Of a stretch of DNA of 64,000 nucleotides, positions 8,437 to 18,041 are shown in pieces (the first letter of the stretch is position 1; every line of letters starts with the position of its first letter). Under the pieces are notes generated by a model, which saw only the letters and a program-made list of their open reading frames with translations, was not told the DNA's origin and ran no database searches. Position numbers and translations under genes: made by a program. Source of the stretch: Acetobacterium woodii (GTDB taxonomy: Bacteria; Bacillota; Clostridia; Eubacteriales; Eubacteriaceae); NCBI GenBank assembly GCA_016213825.1, contig JACQZP010000026.1:1-64000 (forward strand), written 5' to 3'.

Positions 8437-10224
8437 ATGGCAGTGATCGAGCAGAATCAAGCAAAAGGAATTATTTCATCGATTAACGGGCCGGTTATTA
8501 AAGGCCGAAATATGGTTTCTTTTAAAATGCGGGAAATGGTAACCGTGGGCGAAAAAAGCCTGATTGGCGAAGTCATTGTTTTAGAAGGCGATATCGGGAC
8601 GATTCAGGTTTATGAAGAAACCGAAGGGTTAAAAGTTGGCGAGGTAATTTTACCGACTGGCAGACCGCTGAGTCTTAATTTAGGACCAGGGATGTTAAAA
8701 AATATGTTTGATGGCATTCAGCGACCGCTGGCAAAAATTCAGGAGGTATCACCGATCTTCATTCCCGAAGGGATTGGGTTATTGTCCATTGATGAAGCAC
8801 AACTTTGGGAGGCGACCATTACCGCAAAACCTGGCGATATTTTGCTGGCAGGGGCGGTCTTTGGCTTGGTTAAAGAAACTGAAGTGATCCAAAATCGGCT
8901 GATGGTTCCGCCGAATTTATCGGGAACTGTGGTTTCGGTGGTGCCGGATGGTTCTTACACGATTAAGGACATGCTGGTAAAACTACGGGATGAAAAAAAT
9001 GACATCCATGAGTTGAAAATGGCCCATCAGTGGCCGGTTAGAACACCCCGGCCAACGGCCTATCGACAGGAAACCCTGGTGCCGCTGATTACCGGACAAC
9101 GGATTATTGATATCTTTTTTCCGATTGCCAAAGGCGGAACAGCGGCGATTCCCGGTGGGTTTGGAACCGGCAAAACGATGACCCAGCATCAGTTGGCAAA
9201 ATGGTCTGATGCCGATATTATTGTTTATATCGGCTGTGGCGAACGTGGCAATGAAATGACCGAAGTCATCGAGGACTTTCCCAAGCTCATCGATCCGCGC
9301 TCCGGTAAATCGATTATGGAGCGAACGGTGCTGATTGCCAATACTTCCAACATGCCGGTGGCGGCTAGGGAAGCGAGTATCTATACTGGGGTGACCATCG
9401 CTGAGTATTATCGGGATATGGGTTATGCCGTGGCAATGATGGCGGATTCAACCTCCCGTTGGGCCGAGGCGCTGCGGGAAATTTCCGGCCGTCTGGAAGA
9501 AATGCCGGCAGAAGAGGGCTATCCTGCTTATTTGCCATCCCGGATTGCCGAATTTTATGAGCGAGCCGGCAGTGTTCAAACATTGGGTGGGGATGAGGGT
9601 TCGATTACCATTATCGGCGCCGTTTCACCGGCGGGGGGCGATTTTTCCGAGCCAGTGACCGAGAACACCAAACGTTTCGTCAATGTCTTTTTGGCACTGG
9701 ATAAGAATTTAGCCTATGCCCGACATTATCCGGCGATTAACTGGTTGGAAAGCTACAGTGGTTATATTAAAATTCTATCGGACTGGTATGAAGATCATGT
9801 CGCGCCAGACTGTATTGAGCTGCGCAATAAAATGATCGAGTTGCTTTATCAAGAAAATAAACTGCTGGAAATGGTCATGCTGGTCGGTGAGGATGTGCTG
9901 CCGGATGATCAGCGCTGGGTGCTTGAAATTGCCAGAATAATCAAGGTCGGCTATCTTCAGCAGAATGCCTATAACAAAGAGGATACCTATGTGCCCTTAG
10001 CGAAGCAATATGCGATGTTAAAAGCAATTGAATATTTTTATGAAAAAGGCCGAGCTGGTCTGAAATTAGGAATTCCCACCTCCCAGCTTAAAAATCAGGA
10101 GATTATCAGTGCCTTTATCAAAATGAAATATACCATCCCAAACGATGATCTCAGCGGACTTGATGAGCTTAAAAATCAAATTGATAGCTATTATGATGCA
10201 CTTTTTAAGCGCTATCAAGACTAG
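8437..10224 (+). CDS. ntpA: V-type ATPase catalytic subunit A
   Basis: A 595-residue catalytic subunit that hydrolyses or makes ATP in the A3B3 head. The Walker A loop GGFGTGKTM is near residues 240-247. Walker B/arginine-region segments ([19 protein letters not shown]) and the family 'bulge' insertion before the P-loop are present, which separates it from F-type beta. Length is typical (580-600). It starts directly at the ntpE stop and is followed 8 bases later by ntpB. Whether the enzyme works as a synthase or an ion pump cannot be read from this gene. Confidence 0.97.
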   Translation: MAVIEQNQAKGIISSINGPVIKGRNMVSFKMREMVTVGEKSLIGEVIVLEGDIGTIQVYEETEGLKVGEVILPTGRPLSLNLGPGMLKNMFDGIQRPLAKIQEVSPIFIPEGIGLLSIDEAQLWEATITAKPGDILLAGAVFGLVKETEVIQNRLMVPPNLSGTVVSVVPDGSYTIKDMLVKLRDEKNDIHELKMAHQWPVRTPRPTAYRQETLVPLITGQRIIDIFFPIAKGGTAAIPGGFGTGKTMTQHQLAKWSDADIIVYIGCGERGNEMTEVIEDFPKLIDPRSGKSIMERTVLIANTSNMPVAAREASIYTGVTIAEYYRDMGYAVAMMADSTSRWAEALREISGRLEEMPAEEGYPAYLPSRIAEFYERAGSVQTLGGDEGSITIIGAVSPAGGDFSEPVTENTKRFVNVFLALDKNLAYARHYPAINWLESYSGYIKILSDWYEDHVAPDCIELRNKMIELLYQENKLLEMVMLVGEDVLPDDQRWVLEIARIIKVGYLQQNAYNKEDTYVPLAKQYAMLKAIEYFYEKGRAGLKLGIPTSQLKNQEIISAFIKMKYTIPNDDLSGLDELKNQIDSYYDALFKRYQD

Positions 10225-10232
10225 AGGGAACG

Positions 10233-11624
10233 ATGAAAAAAGAATATTTAAAGATTGATAAAGTCGTCGGCCCCCTGATCCAGGTGTCCGATGTTGATAG
10301 TGTTTTTTATGGTGAAGTTGTTAATATTGTGGAAATCGCCACCGGAAATATCAAAAAAGGAAAGGTCATTAAAATTGAAGAACAGCATGTGGTTATTCAG
10401 GTTTTTCAAAACACTTCGGGTTTAGCAGCGGGCAACAGCATTATCAATTTTACCGGGGAGTCATTCAATTTACCCATGTCCCTGGATTTGCTGGGCCGGA
10501 TCTTTAATGGCATTGGACAACCGATTGATAATGGCAGTGAAATTTTCAGTGCGATTGAAGCAAATATTAATGGACGGCCGATTAATCCGATGTCCCGAGA
10601 ATATCCGCGAAATTTTATTCAAACCGGTATTTCTTCTATTGACACCCTGGCGACCCTGATTCGCGGTCAAAAATTGCCGATTTTTTCCGGGAATGGATTG
10701 CCCCATAATGAATTGGCTGCCCAGATTGTCAGACAAGCTCAATTGGGGGATGATGTCGACGAACCTTTTGGCGTGGTTTTTGCTGCGATTGGCGTCAAGC
10801 ATGATGATGAGAAGTTTTTCCGCAAAAGCTTTGGCGAGTCCAATGTAATGGATCGGGTGGTGATGTTTGTGAATTACGCGGACGATCCCATCGCTGAACG
10901 AATCACGACACCCCGTTGTGCATTAACAGCCGCGGAATATCTGGCCTTCGAAAAAAATATGCATATTCTGGTGGTGATGACCGATATTACCAGTTATTGT
11001 GAAGCCTTGCGCGAAATTTCTTCGGCTCGGGAAGAAGTTCCCAGCCGGAAAGGGTATCCGGGTTACATGTACTCTGATTTAGCAGCCCTATATGAGCGAG
11101 CTGGAATGCTCAAAAACCAAAAAGGATCGATCACATTTTTACCGATTTTGACGATGCCCAATGATGACATCACCCATCCGATTCCTGATTTAACCGGCTA
11201 TATAACCGAAGGGCAGCTTGTTTTAGGGCGGGATTTATTTCAACGGAGCATCTATCCGCCGGTATCTGTCTTGCCATCATTATCCCGCTTGATGAAAGAT
11301 GGGATTGGCGAAGGGTTTACCCGGGAAGATCATGCCGAGGTTGCCAATCAGCTTTTTGCATCCTATTCCAAAGTTCAGGAAGTAAGAGATTTATCGCAAA
11401 TAATCGGCGAAGACGATTTGAGTCAGACGGATAAAAAGTATATGGCTTTTGGACGCGCTTTTGAAGCCGAATTTTTAAATCAGGGAGCTGACGAAAGCCG
11501 CACCATAGTTGACAGTCTTGATCTGGGCTGGAAACTGCTGGCAATGTTACCCTTAACGGAGCTTGATCGTTTAAGTCCTGAAAACATTGAAAAATATTTT
11601 CCCAAGGAATCCCAGGTGGAATAA
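10233..11624 (+). CDS. ntpB: V-type ATPase subunit B (non-catalytic head subunit)
   Basis: A 463-residue protein homologous to subunit A but lacking the GxxxxGKT loop; in its place is [15 protein letters not shown], typical of the non-catalytic B subunit. Conserved [18 protein letters not shown] and [11 protein letters not shown] segments are present. GAGGGAACG precedes the ATG. The ATG of ntpD overlaps its stop codon (TAATG). Confidence 0.96.
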   Translation: MKKEYLKIDKVVGPLIQVSDVDSVFYGEVVNIVEIATGNIKKGKVIKIEEQHVVIQVFQNTSGLAAGNSIINFTGESFNLPMSLDLLGRIFNGIGQPIDNGSEIFSAIEANINGRPINPMSREYPRNFIQTGISSIDTLATLIRGQKLPIFSGNGLPHNELAAQIVRQAQLGDDVDEPFGVVFAAIGVKHDDEKFFRKSFGESNVMDRVVMFVNYADDPIAERITTPRCALTAAEYLAFEKNMHILVVMTDITSYCEALREISSAREEVPSRKGYPGYMYSDLAALYERAGMLKNQKGSITFLPILTMPNDDITHPIPDLTGYITEGQLVLGRDLFQRSIYPPVSVLPSLSRLMKDGIGEGFTREDHAEVANQLFASYSKVQEVRDLSQIIGEDDLSQTDKKYMAFGRAFEAEFLNQGADESRTIVDSLDLGWKLLAMLPLTELDRLSPENIEKYFPKESQVE

Positions 11625-12238
11625 TGGCAATAAAAATAACCCCTACCAAAGCAAATCTGATTAAAGCAAAAGGGCATTTAGATTTTTCTGAAAAAGGATA
11701 CGATCTACTTGATAAAAAAAGAACCATCCTGATTCAGGAAATAATGCAACTGGTTAAAAAGGCCGAGACCATCGAAAAAGAAATCGGACAACTGTTTCGT
11801 GAAGCCTATGAGGCATTGCAACAGGTATGTATCAGCATGGGCCTGAGCCATTTGGAAGAATTTGCGCTTTCTGTACCACCGGAATTACCTTACGATATCC
11901 GAGCCCGGGGAATCATGGGAGTGGATATTCCAGAAGTGATTTATACCGAGGCATCTGAGCAAGCCCTGCCCTATGGTTTCTATGAAAATAATCCAGCCTT
12001 GGATGTGGCGATAAAAAAATTTGCTGACGTTAAGGTTTTATCATATCAATTGGCCCAAATTGAAACCACCGCTTACAAGCTATCGCTGGAAATCAAGAAG
12101 ACTCAAAAAAGTGCCAATGCACTGGATAAAATTCAGATTCCCCGCTTAAAACAGGAAATAAAATATATCCAGGAAACTATTGAGGAAAAAGAACGGGAAG
12201 AATTTTTCCGGCTTAAACGAATAAAAAATCGACAATAA
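11624..12238 (+). CDS. ntpD: V-type ATPase subunit D (central rotor shaft)
   Basis: A 204-residue coiled-coil protein of the V-ATPase D family, the antiparallel shaft that turns inside A3B3 and is the counterpart of F-type gamma. The N-terminal motif PTKANLIKAKGHLDFSEKGYDLLDKKR and the C-terminal RLKQEIKYIQ...REEFFRLKRIK helix are diagnostic. It is the last gene of the operon, coupled to ntpB by overlapping stop and start. A palindromic repeat and a bidirectional terminator follow. Confidence 0.94.
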   Translation: MAIKITPTKANLIKAKGHLDFSEKGYDLLDKKRTILIQEIMQLVKKAETIEKEIGQLFREAYEALQQVCISMGLSHLEEFALSVPPELPYDIRARGIMGVDIPEVIYTEASEQALPYGFYENNPALDVAIKKFADVKVLSYQLAQIETTAYKLSLEIKKTQKSANALDKIQIPRLKQEIKYIQETIEEKEREEFFRLKRIKNRQ

Positions 12239-12242
12239 AAAA

Positions 12243-12500
12243 CAAGCGTATTACCAAAGTGCCGTGAGCTTTGTGCTCAGTTTCGCACGAAACAATTTTT
12301 ACACTGTACGTCGTACAGTCTAACGACTGTTCGCCTACACGTTATAAAATTGTTTTCGCGAAGGCAAAGAGCCAATCACAAGCTGGCTTGTAGTTGGCAA
12401 CTGCCCGCGAACCAGAAGAAATTCGCATAGCGATTTCTTCTGGTTGTGGAAACTAAACACAAAGCAACCATTGTTTGGTGTTTATAAATCCACAATCGCC
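12243..12500 (-). repeat. Dispersed palindromic repeat, copy 1, with nested 90-bp insert
   Basis: This copy shares with 58413-58580 the same-strand block that runs from TCAGTTTCGCACGAAAC through CGCCTACACGTTA, and in reverse complement with 22360-22532 and 48790-48956. Only this copy is interrupted, between TTGTTT and GTGGAAAC (about 12356-12445). The insert itself folds into two hairpins: GCCAA/TTGGC with ACAAGC/GCTTGT, then AACCAGAAGAAAT (12410-12422) with ATTTCTTCTGGTT. No protein is encoded. It sits between the convergent ntpD and ACT-domain genes. Confidence 0.75.
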
Positions 12501-12507
12501 TAATAAA

Positions 12508-12539
12508 AAACAAGCCGGAGCGAACTCCGGCTTGTTTTT
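12508..12539. terminator. Bidirectional terminator between ntpD and the ACT-domain gene
   Basis: AAACAAGCCGGAG (12508-12520) pairs perfectly with CTCCGGCTTGTTT around a CGAA tetraloop. T-runs follow on both strands, so it can end both the V-ATPase operon and the opposing ACT/paaK transcript. Confidence 0.9.
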
Positions 12540-12977
12540 CTATTTAACGTTATAAACGTCTTCTTTGGGAATCAGTGAGAAATCCGATGCCGTTAAAAGG
12601 GCGATGGCTTTTTCCTGATCATCGGCCTTTAAAATAATCAAGGGGGAGCCCTGGTTATTGGGCATCACAAATGAATAGACATATTCAATATTGACATCAT
12701 TGTCGGCGAGCAGGGTGAAGACATCATAGAGGCTGCCAACCTTGTCGGATGGATCAATGGCCAGGACATAACTTTGTTTGACGACATGGCCGGCTTTTTT
12801 CAGCGCTTCAGCAGCCACTTCGGGTTTATCAACCACGATGCGCAAAATACCGAATTCAGCGCTGTCAAAAACGGAAATGGCCCGGATATCAACATGGGCT
12901 TCTTTTAAAACTTTGGTAATCTTGCTGAGATGGCCTTTTTTGTTTTCAATAAAGACCGACAATTGACTAATAAGCAT
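12540..12977 (-). CDS. Tandem ACT-domain protein
   Basis: A 145-residue protein made of two ACT domains (about 1-68 and 70-145), amino-acid-sensing folds. The opening QLSVFIENKKGHLSKITKVL is a typical ACT start. It lies 10 bases downstream of a phenylacetate-CoA ligase gene, an arrangement common in anaerobes where the pair accompanies aryl-acid or indolepyruvate metabolism. The likely role is sensing of an aromatic amino acid or product in that pathway, inferred from context. No enzyme domain is attached. Confidence 0.85.
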   Translation of the reverse strand: MLISQLSVFIENKKGHLSKITKVLKEAHVDIRAISVFDSAEFGILRIVVDKPEVAAEALKKAGHVVKQSYVLAIDPSDKVGSLYDVFTLLADNDVNIEYVYSFVMPNNQGSPLIILKADDQEKAIALLTASDFSLIPKEDVYNVK

Positions 12978-12987
12978 GGTTTGCCTC

Positions 12988-14295
12988 CTATAATTTTTCT
13001 GTGCGCAGATCGATGACGCGCTTGGCTTTTCCTTCGGAGCGGGTCAGACTTTTGGGCTCAACCAGATGAATACCGGCATGGATACCAAGGATGGTATGAA
13101 GCTTGGTTTCAATTTCTTTATAAAGCTTATCAAGCAGTGTTACCGACAGTAACAAATCCGAATTGACCACTTCCACATCGATTTCGATACGATCTAGATA
13201 CCCTTTTTTGAGCACTCGAATCTGGTAATTTGAACCGATACCCTTAATTCCTAACAGGACGCCTTCAATTTGTGATGGGAAGACATTCACACCACCAATG
13301 ATCAGCATATCATCAGTACGGCCAGTTATTTTGGCCATCCGGGCAGTTGTTCGGCCGCAGTCACAGGGGGTCGTGTCCAGTTTGGTAATATCTTTGGTTC
13401 GATAGCGAATCAGTGGCAGTGCTTCCTTGGTGATAGGGGTAATGACCAGCTCACCCACCGAACCCTCTGGCAGCACTTCCAGCGTAACGGGATCAATGAT
13501 TTCGGCAATAAAGTGGTCTTCATTAATGTGCATGCCTTTAAATGCCTGACATTCGCCGGAAACGCCGGGACCGATGAGTTCACTCATGCCGTAATTTTCG
13601 GTAGAGATGATCCCCCAGGCTTCGTTAAGTTTGGCCCGCATTTCTTCGGTTGAACCTTCTCCGCCAAACAGACCATATTTAAGAAAAAGTTCTTCTTTGG
13701 GATCAATGCCCATTTCCTGAGCTGCTTCGGCCAGGTGCAAGGCATAGGATGGGGTTCCGATCAGCGCGGTCGCCTGGAAATCCTGCATGATCATGATCTG
13801 CTTTTGGGTGTTTCCAGAAGACATCGGGATCACGCCAGCGCCAACTTTTTCTAAACCTTGTTGCAATCCAAAGGCACCGGTAAACAGACCAAAGCCAAAG
13901 GTAATTTGGGCGGTATCTTCATTGGTAACGCCACCCATGGTGACTAGTCGGGCAATAACCTCCCGCCAGACTTTGATATCGTGTTTGGTGTAGCCGACCA
14001 CGGTTGGTTTTCCGGTTGTGCCGGAAGAGGCGTGGTAGCGGACAATTTTGTTTTTGGGTACGGCAAACAGTCCAAATGGATAATTCATGCGCAGATCTTC
14101 TTTGGTGGTCAACGGCAGCAACCGGAGATCTTCCAGATTTCGGATATCAACCGGTTTGACACCAGCGGCTTTAAACTTTTCATGATAATAAGGGACATTT
14201 TCATAAACGTGATTGAGGGTTTTCTTTAAGCGTTTGAATTGAATTTTCCGGAGTTCGTCCCGGGACATTTTTTCTTTTTCAGACCATATTTTCAT
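12988..14295 (-). CDS. paaK: Phenylacetate-CoA ligase family enzyme
   Basis: A 435-residue AMP-binding enzyme that activates an aryl acid (phenylacetate or a similar acid) with ATP and CoA. The adenylation P-loop YHASSGTTGKPTVVGYT is near residues 87-103; the acceptor region STENYGMSELIGPGVSGEC and a Cys pair in TTPCDCGRT follow. The C-terminal PaaK domain starts at IGGVNVFPSQIE. Length is normal (430-440). It forms an operon with the downstream ACT-domain gene. In acetogens and other anaerobes such ligases serve aromatic amino acid catabolism; the exact acid cannot be read from sequence. Confidence 0.9.
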   Translation of the reverse strand: MKIWSEKEKMSRDELRKIQFKRLKKTLNHVYENVPYYHEKFKAAGVKPVDIRNLEDLRLLPLTTKEDLRMNYPFGLFAVPKNKIVRYHASSGTTGKPTVVGYTKHDIKVWREVIARLVTMGGVTNEDTAQITFGFGLFTGAFGLQQGLEKVGAGVIPMSSGNTQKQIMIMQDFQATALIGTPSYALHLAEAAQEMGIDPKEELFLKYGLFGGEGSTEEMRAKLNEAWGIISTENYGMSELIGPGVSGECQAFKGMHINEDHFIAEIIDPVTLEVLPEGSVGELVITPITKEALPLIRYRTKDITKLDTTPCDCGRTTARMAKITGRTDDMLIIGGVNVFPSQIEGVLLGIKGIGSNYQIRVLKKGYLDRIEIDVEVVNSDLLLSVTLLDKLYKEIETKLHTILGIHAGIHLVEPKSLTRSEGKAKRVIDLRTEKL

Positions 14296-14334
14296 AGGTT
14301 GCTTCCCTTCTCAATAAGCAGCTAAGTGCTAAAA

Positions 14335-16005
14335 TTAGTTTGTCGGTTTCCAGGAACTTTTGAGTGAAACAATTTGATTAAAAACCGGGGCATCTGGGGT
14401 TGAATATTTGGGATCCACCGAATAAAAGCCATTTCGGATAAACTGGAATTTTTGATAAGGTTGTACCTTCAGCAATTCCGGTTCAACATAGGCTTTAACA
14501 ATTTCCAATGATTTTGGGTTAATGCGTTCCAGAAAATTGTCTTTATTGAGTCCGGCATCATCTTCAACCAGATAATCGTAGAGATGGAGCTCCACTTCTG
14601 TAGCATGAGCGATATTCACCCAATGAATGGTGCCTTTGACCTTGCGTTCACAACCGCTGCCGGATTTGGTGGCCGGGTCATAGGTACATTTTAATTCAAT
14701 GACATTGCCGGCCTCGTCTTTAATCACTTCCTGACAGGTGATAAAGTAGGCACCTCTTAGGCGGACTTCATTGCCAGGGAACAGTCGGAAAAACTTTTTG
14801 GGAGGCTCTTCCATAAAATCAGCCCGATCAATATAAATCTCGCGGCCAAATGGAGTGGTATAGTCGCCCATTTCTGGATTTTCCTGATTAAGTGGTAGCT
14901 CCACCCATTCAGTCTCGTTTTCGGGATAATTGGTGATGGTCACTTTAAGTGGATCGGTGACAGCCATCAAACGGGGGGCTTTGAATTTCAAATCATCCCG
15001 GATAAAGTGTTCCAGCATGGCGATATCCACGGTGCTGTTGGTTTTGGCCACGCCGATGGCTTCACAAAAAGCCTGGATCGATTCTGGCGTAAACCCTCTG
15101 CGACGTAACCCGGAAATGGTTGCCAGCCGGGGATCGTCCCAGCCATCGACAATCTTTTCATCCACCAGTTGTTTTAAAAAGCGTTTGCCGACAATGGTTT
15201 TGGTCAGGTTGAGCTTGGCAAATTCAATTTGCCGGGGCGGTTCCTTTTTAAAATCGTCGATATTTGCAAGTACCCAGTCATAAAAAGGCCGGTGATCTTC
15301 AAATTCCAGGGTACACAGCGAATGGGTAATCCCTTCGAGGGCATCTTCAATCGGATGGGCATAGTCGTACATCGGGTAGATAAACCAGTCTTCCTCGGTG
15401 GAATGGTGTTTGGTATGCATAATCCGATAGATGGCCGGATCGCGCATGTTCATATTGGGGCTGGCCATATCAATTTTAGCGCGCAGAATATGAGAGCCTT
15501 CTGGTAGTTTACCGGCCTTCATTTGTTCAAACAGACTTAGATTCTCTTCAATGCTGCGGGTGCGGTAGGGACTTTCTTTGCCAGGTTCGGTGAGGTTCCC
15601 TCGATATTCGCGCATTTCTTCAGCGGTAAGCTGATCAACAAAAGCGAGATCTTTTTTGATCAGTTCAACGGCATACTCTGCCATTTTATCAAAATAACTG
15701 GAGGCGAAAAAGAGGCGATCGTCCCATTTTACGCCCAGCCAAGTCAGATCTTCTTTGATGGAGTCAACATATTCCATATCTTCCTTAATCGGATTAGTAT
15801 CGTCAAAACGGAGATTGAATTTTCCGTTGTATTGTTGGGCAATTCGGTAGTTGAGAAGTGAAGCTTTGGCATGACCTATATGTAAATATCCATTTGGTTC
15901 GGGTGGGAACCGAGTGTGAACACGATCATTGGTGTAGACCTTGTTGGCAATGTCCTGATCAATTGCATTGGTGATAAAATTCGTCTTTTTTTCTGTGGGC
16001 TCCAT
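14335..16005 (-). CDS. glnS: Glutaminyl-tRNA synthetase
   Basis: A 556-residue class I synthetase that charges tRNA-Gln directly. HIGH-type motif HIGHAK lies in [14 protein letters not shown], followed by the catalytic core and two C-terminal beta-barrels (anticodon binding). The second class I signature reads [12 protein letters not shown], with VGKR where E. coli has MSKR. I place the start at ATG 16005, because AGGAGG sits six bases upstream; a 13-residue extension to 16044 lacks such a site. Many Firmicutes lack glnS and use GatCAB transamidation, so its presence is a lineage trait worth noting. It is an independent gene upstream of paaK. Confidence 0.95.
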   Translation of the reverse strand: MEPTEKKTNFITNAIDQDIANKVYTNDRVHTRFPPEPNGYLHIGHAKASLLNYRIAQQYNGKFNLRFDDTNPIKEDMEYVDSIKEDLTWLGVKWDDRLFFASSYFDKMAEYAVELIKKDLAFVDQLTAEEMREYRGNLTEPGKESPYRTRSIEENLSLFEQMKAGKLPEGSHILRAKIDMASPNMNMRDPAIYRIMHTKHHSTEEDWFIYPMYDYAHPIEDALEGITHSLCTLEFEDHRPFYDWVLANIDDFKKEPPRQIEFAKLNLTKTIVGKRFLKQLVDEKIVDGWDDPRLATISGLRRRGFTPESIQAFCEAIGVAKTNSTVDIAMLEHFIRDDLKFKAPRLMAVTDPLKVTITNYPENETEWVELPLNQENPEMGDYTTPFGREIYIDRADFMEEPPKKFFRLFPGNEVRLRGAYFITCQEVIKDEAGNVIELKCTYDPATKSGSGCERKVKGTIHWVNIAHATEVELHLYDYLVEDDAGLNKDNFLERINPKSLEIVKAYVEPELLKVQPYQKFQFIRNGFYSVDPKYSTPDAPVFNQIVSLKSSWKPTN

Positions 16006-16094
16006 TAATTTCCTCCTGTTTTTCATATCAGCCAATAATATCATAAAGCAGGGTTTATTACAATAAATTGGGTTCGCTTAGATTCAAAAGAATC

Positions 16095-17201
16095 CTATTT
16101 TTTTATAAACATCCCATTCTCATAAAAGAGTTCGCCGTCAGCAAAGATCTGACCGCCGTTTTTCATATCACAAAGCATATCCCAATGGAGTAGGGAATCG
16201 TTAACGGGACCGCATTCGGGGTAGGATTTGCCCAGCGCAACATGAATGGTACCGCCGATTTTTTCGTCAAAAAGCATGTTTTTTGTGAATTTGCTGATGC
16301 CATAATTGGTGCCAATGGCAAATTCACCGGCATACTGTGAACCTTCATCGGTTTTGAGCAGGGACTGCAGCAATTCTTCCCCTCGCTTGGCACTTGCCTG
16401 GACGACCTTGCCATCTTTAAAGGTTAGCTGAATGTCTTCAATTTCCTGGCCGCTGTATATGCCCGGGAAGGTGAAGCGAATGGTGCCATTGAGGCTCTCA
16501 CGCACCGGTGCAGTAAAGACTTCGCCGCTGGGGAAATTGTGGTGTCCGTCAAAGTTGATCCAAATGCGATTTTCTGTGCTCAGAGTAAGGTCAGTATCCG
16601 GGGCGATAATATGGAATTGAGTCTTGTTATTTAAATAGTCAACCATCACTTCCTGATCATCATGAATTTTCTGCCAGGAAGCAATAGGATCCGGATTATT
16701 GATCAGGCAGGCTTCAAAAACAAAGTCCTCATAGTCAGAAAGCGACATGTTCGCTTCCTGAGCGCCGCTTTCGGTGGGATAGAGGCAGAGGGTCCAATCC
16801 ATTAATCCCTGAGCGACCCGTTCGTTATAGATTTTTGTTACTGGTGCTCCGGATCGGCGTTGTAATGCGATGCGCTCGCTGGGGATGGCGGTCAGCGCTT
16901 TCAGATTATGATCTCCCAGGATGTTTAAAACCTTGTTGGATTTTGAGTAAACCTCCATCATAATTGGGGAATTAAACTGCAGTTGGTCGTCACTGCCTTC
17001 TTTTAGCAGGATTTCCGCAAGTCCTTCGGGATTGAGTAAAACGGTGGGGTGGGCACCCACTTTCAAAATTTCTCGGTAACACTCTTTAATCAGCGGCATG
17101 GCCAGTTCAGAGCCGCGGATGACAACCCACTCGCCTTTTTTTACGTAGAGGGAGTAATTTATCAGGGTTTGGGCATATTTCAGTAGACGTTGATCTCTCA
17201 T
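16095..17201 (-). CDS. M29-family aminopeptidase
   Basis: A 368-residue protein of the M29 (thermophilic aminopeptidase/AmpS/PepS) metallopeptidase family, which removes N-terminal residues from peptides with a two-metal centre. Family marks are the N-terminal YAQTLINYSLYVKKGEWVVI segment, NFPSGEVFTAPV with its Glu ligand, and the C-terminal HVALGKSYPECG and LLHWDMLCDM segments with His and Asp ligands. Length is slightly below the usual 400-410. It is a single gene on the minus strand, cytoplasmic, with no signal peptide. AAGGAG lies just before the ATG. Confidence 0.9.
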   Translation of the reverse strand: MRDQRLLKYAQTLINYSLYVKKGEWVVIRGSELAMPLIKECYREILKVGAHPTVLLNPEGLAEILLKEGSDDQLQFNSPIMMEVYSKSNKVLNILGDHNLKALTAIPSERIALQRRSGAPVTKIYNERVAQGLMDWTLCLYPTESGAQEANMSLSDYEDFVFEACLINNPDPIASWQKIHDDQEVMVDYLNNKTQFHIIAPDTDLTLSTENRIWINFDGHHNFPSGEVFTAPVRESLNGTIRFTFPGIYSGQEIEDIQLTFKDGKVVQASAKRGEELLQSLLKTDEGSQYAGEFAIGTNYGISKFTKNMLFDEKIGGTIHVALGKSYPECGPVNDSLLHWDMLCDMKNGGQIFADGELFYENGMFIKK

Positions 17202-17284
17202 GATTTATCTCCTTATAATTGAAATAGTATTATTTTAATATATACGAAAAAAGAATTTAACTCAATAAAAAATTAAAAAAACAG

Positions 17285-17313
17285 GTGACAAATGTAAACG
17301 AACATTGTATAAT
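17285..17313 (+). promoter_or_regulatory. SigA promoter for the zinc-ribbon gene
   Basis: GTGACA (17285-17290) and a perfect TATAAT (17308-17313) are spaced by 17 bases. The start lies about 120 bases before the ATG at 17438, giving a long leader with no clear riboswitch that I can recognise. Confidence 0.7.
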
Positions 17314-17437
17314 AGCCATAGTATAGTTAATGATTACAAGTTCATAAATGGTAACCAATGTTCAGACAAAATTGTCCATGCTCCATTTACAAAAGAATAA
17401 TCAGATCCTGTACATTAAAATTAAGTGGAGGTAACTC

Positions 17438-17605
17438 ATGGAAGACAGAACTTTAATTTGTCAAGATTGTGGCGAAGAATTTGTATTTACAGTAGGTGAA
17501 CAAGAATTCTACCAGGAAAAAGGTTTTGACAATGAACCAAAAAGATGTCGTGAATGTCGAACAAAAAGAAAACAAACTAGAAGACCAAGAAACAGCAACT
17601 TCTAG
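17438..17605 (+). CDS. Small zinc-ribbon protein
   Basis: A 55-residue protein with two knuckles, CQDC (Cys8, Cys11) and CREC (Cys37, Cys40), a four-Cys zinc ribbon, followed by a basic tail (KRKQTRRPRN) that suggests RNA or DNA contact. The order LICQDCGEEFVFTVGEQEFY is the family signature of the 'probable zinc-ribbon' proteins found in many Firmicutes. GGAGG is six bases before the ATG, and a strong terminator follows, so it is its own transcript. Function is unknown. A GTG-started frame overlapping it (17496-17702) is a shadow that runs through the terminator. Confidence 0.85.
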   Translation: MEDRTLICQDCGEEFVFTVGEQEFYQEKGFDNEPKRCRECRTKRKQTRRPRNSNF

Positions 17606-17623
17606 GAATTTCGAAAAACAACT

Positions 17624-17649
17624 AAGATCCCTTTTAGGGATCTTTTTTT
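17624..17649 (+). terminator. Terminator after the zinc-ribbon gene
   Basis: AAGATCCC (17624-17631) pairs with GGGATCTT (17637-17644), followed by a T-run. Confidence 0.88.
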
Positions 17650-17763
17650 CATGTCAGGTTGATGCATCAGGATCTTGTAAAATCGGCATCAATCAGCCAT
17701 AATTAGATCAAATGAAATGCTGATTGACACGTTACTATAAAAAGCTGAAAGAAAGATAAACAA

Positions 17764-18018
17764 ATGATAGACAAGGCTTACGTTTATATACTAAAATGTA
17801 ATGATAATACGCTCTATACGGGATGGACGAACAATATTGAATTACGCATCAGTGTTCATAATTCCGGTAACGGCGCAAAGTACACCAGAGGGCGTCTACC
17901 CGTTACGCTGGTTTATCTGGAAGTGCTTAAAACCAAATCTGAGGCACTCAGCCGGGAGATTGCCATCAAAAGAATGTCTAAAAAACAAAAACTGGAATTG
18001 ATCAGTAATTACGAATAA
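17764..18018 (+). CDS. GIY-YIG domain protein (YhbQ/UPF0213-like)
   Basis: An 84-residue single-domain GIY-YIG nuclease-fold protein. The motif appears as VYILKC...LYTGW, and the conserved Arg is in ELRISVHNSG. Glu in SEALSREIAIKRMSK is the metal-binding position of the family. Stand-alone proteins of this size (80-100 residues) are common in Firmicutes and their role in DNA metabolism is not settled. It is not linked to a mobile element here. A shadow frame (17801-18001) lies within it. Confidence 0.88.
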   Translation: MIDKAYVYILKCNDNTLYTGWTNNIELRISVHNSGNGAKYTRGRLPVTLVYLEVLKTKSEALSREIAIKRMSKKQKLELISNYE

Positions 18019-18041
18019 TAAAACCACTAAAGGAGTTTGAG

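Noticed and set aside
17496-17702. GTG-started frame overlapping the zinc-ribbon gene
   Set aside because: It overlaps the zinc-ribbon frame with its four Cys, and runs through the terminator.
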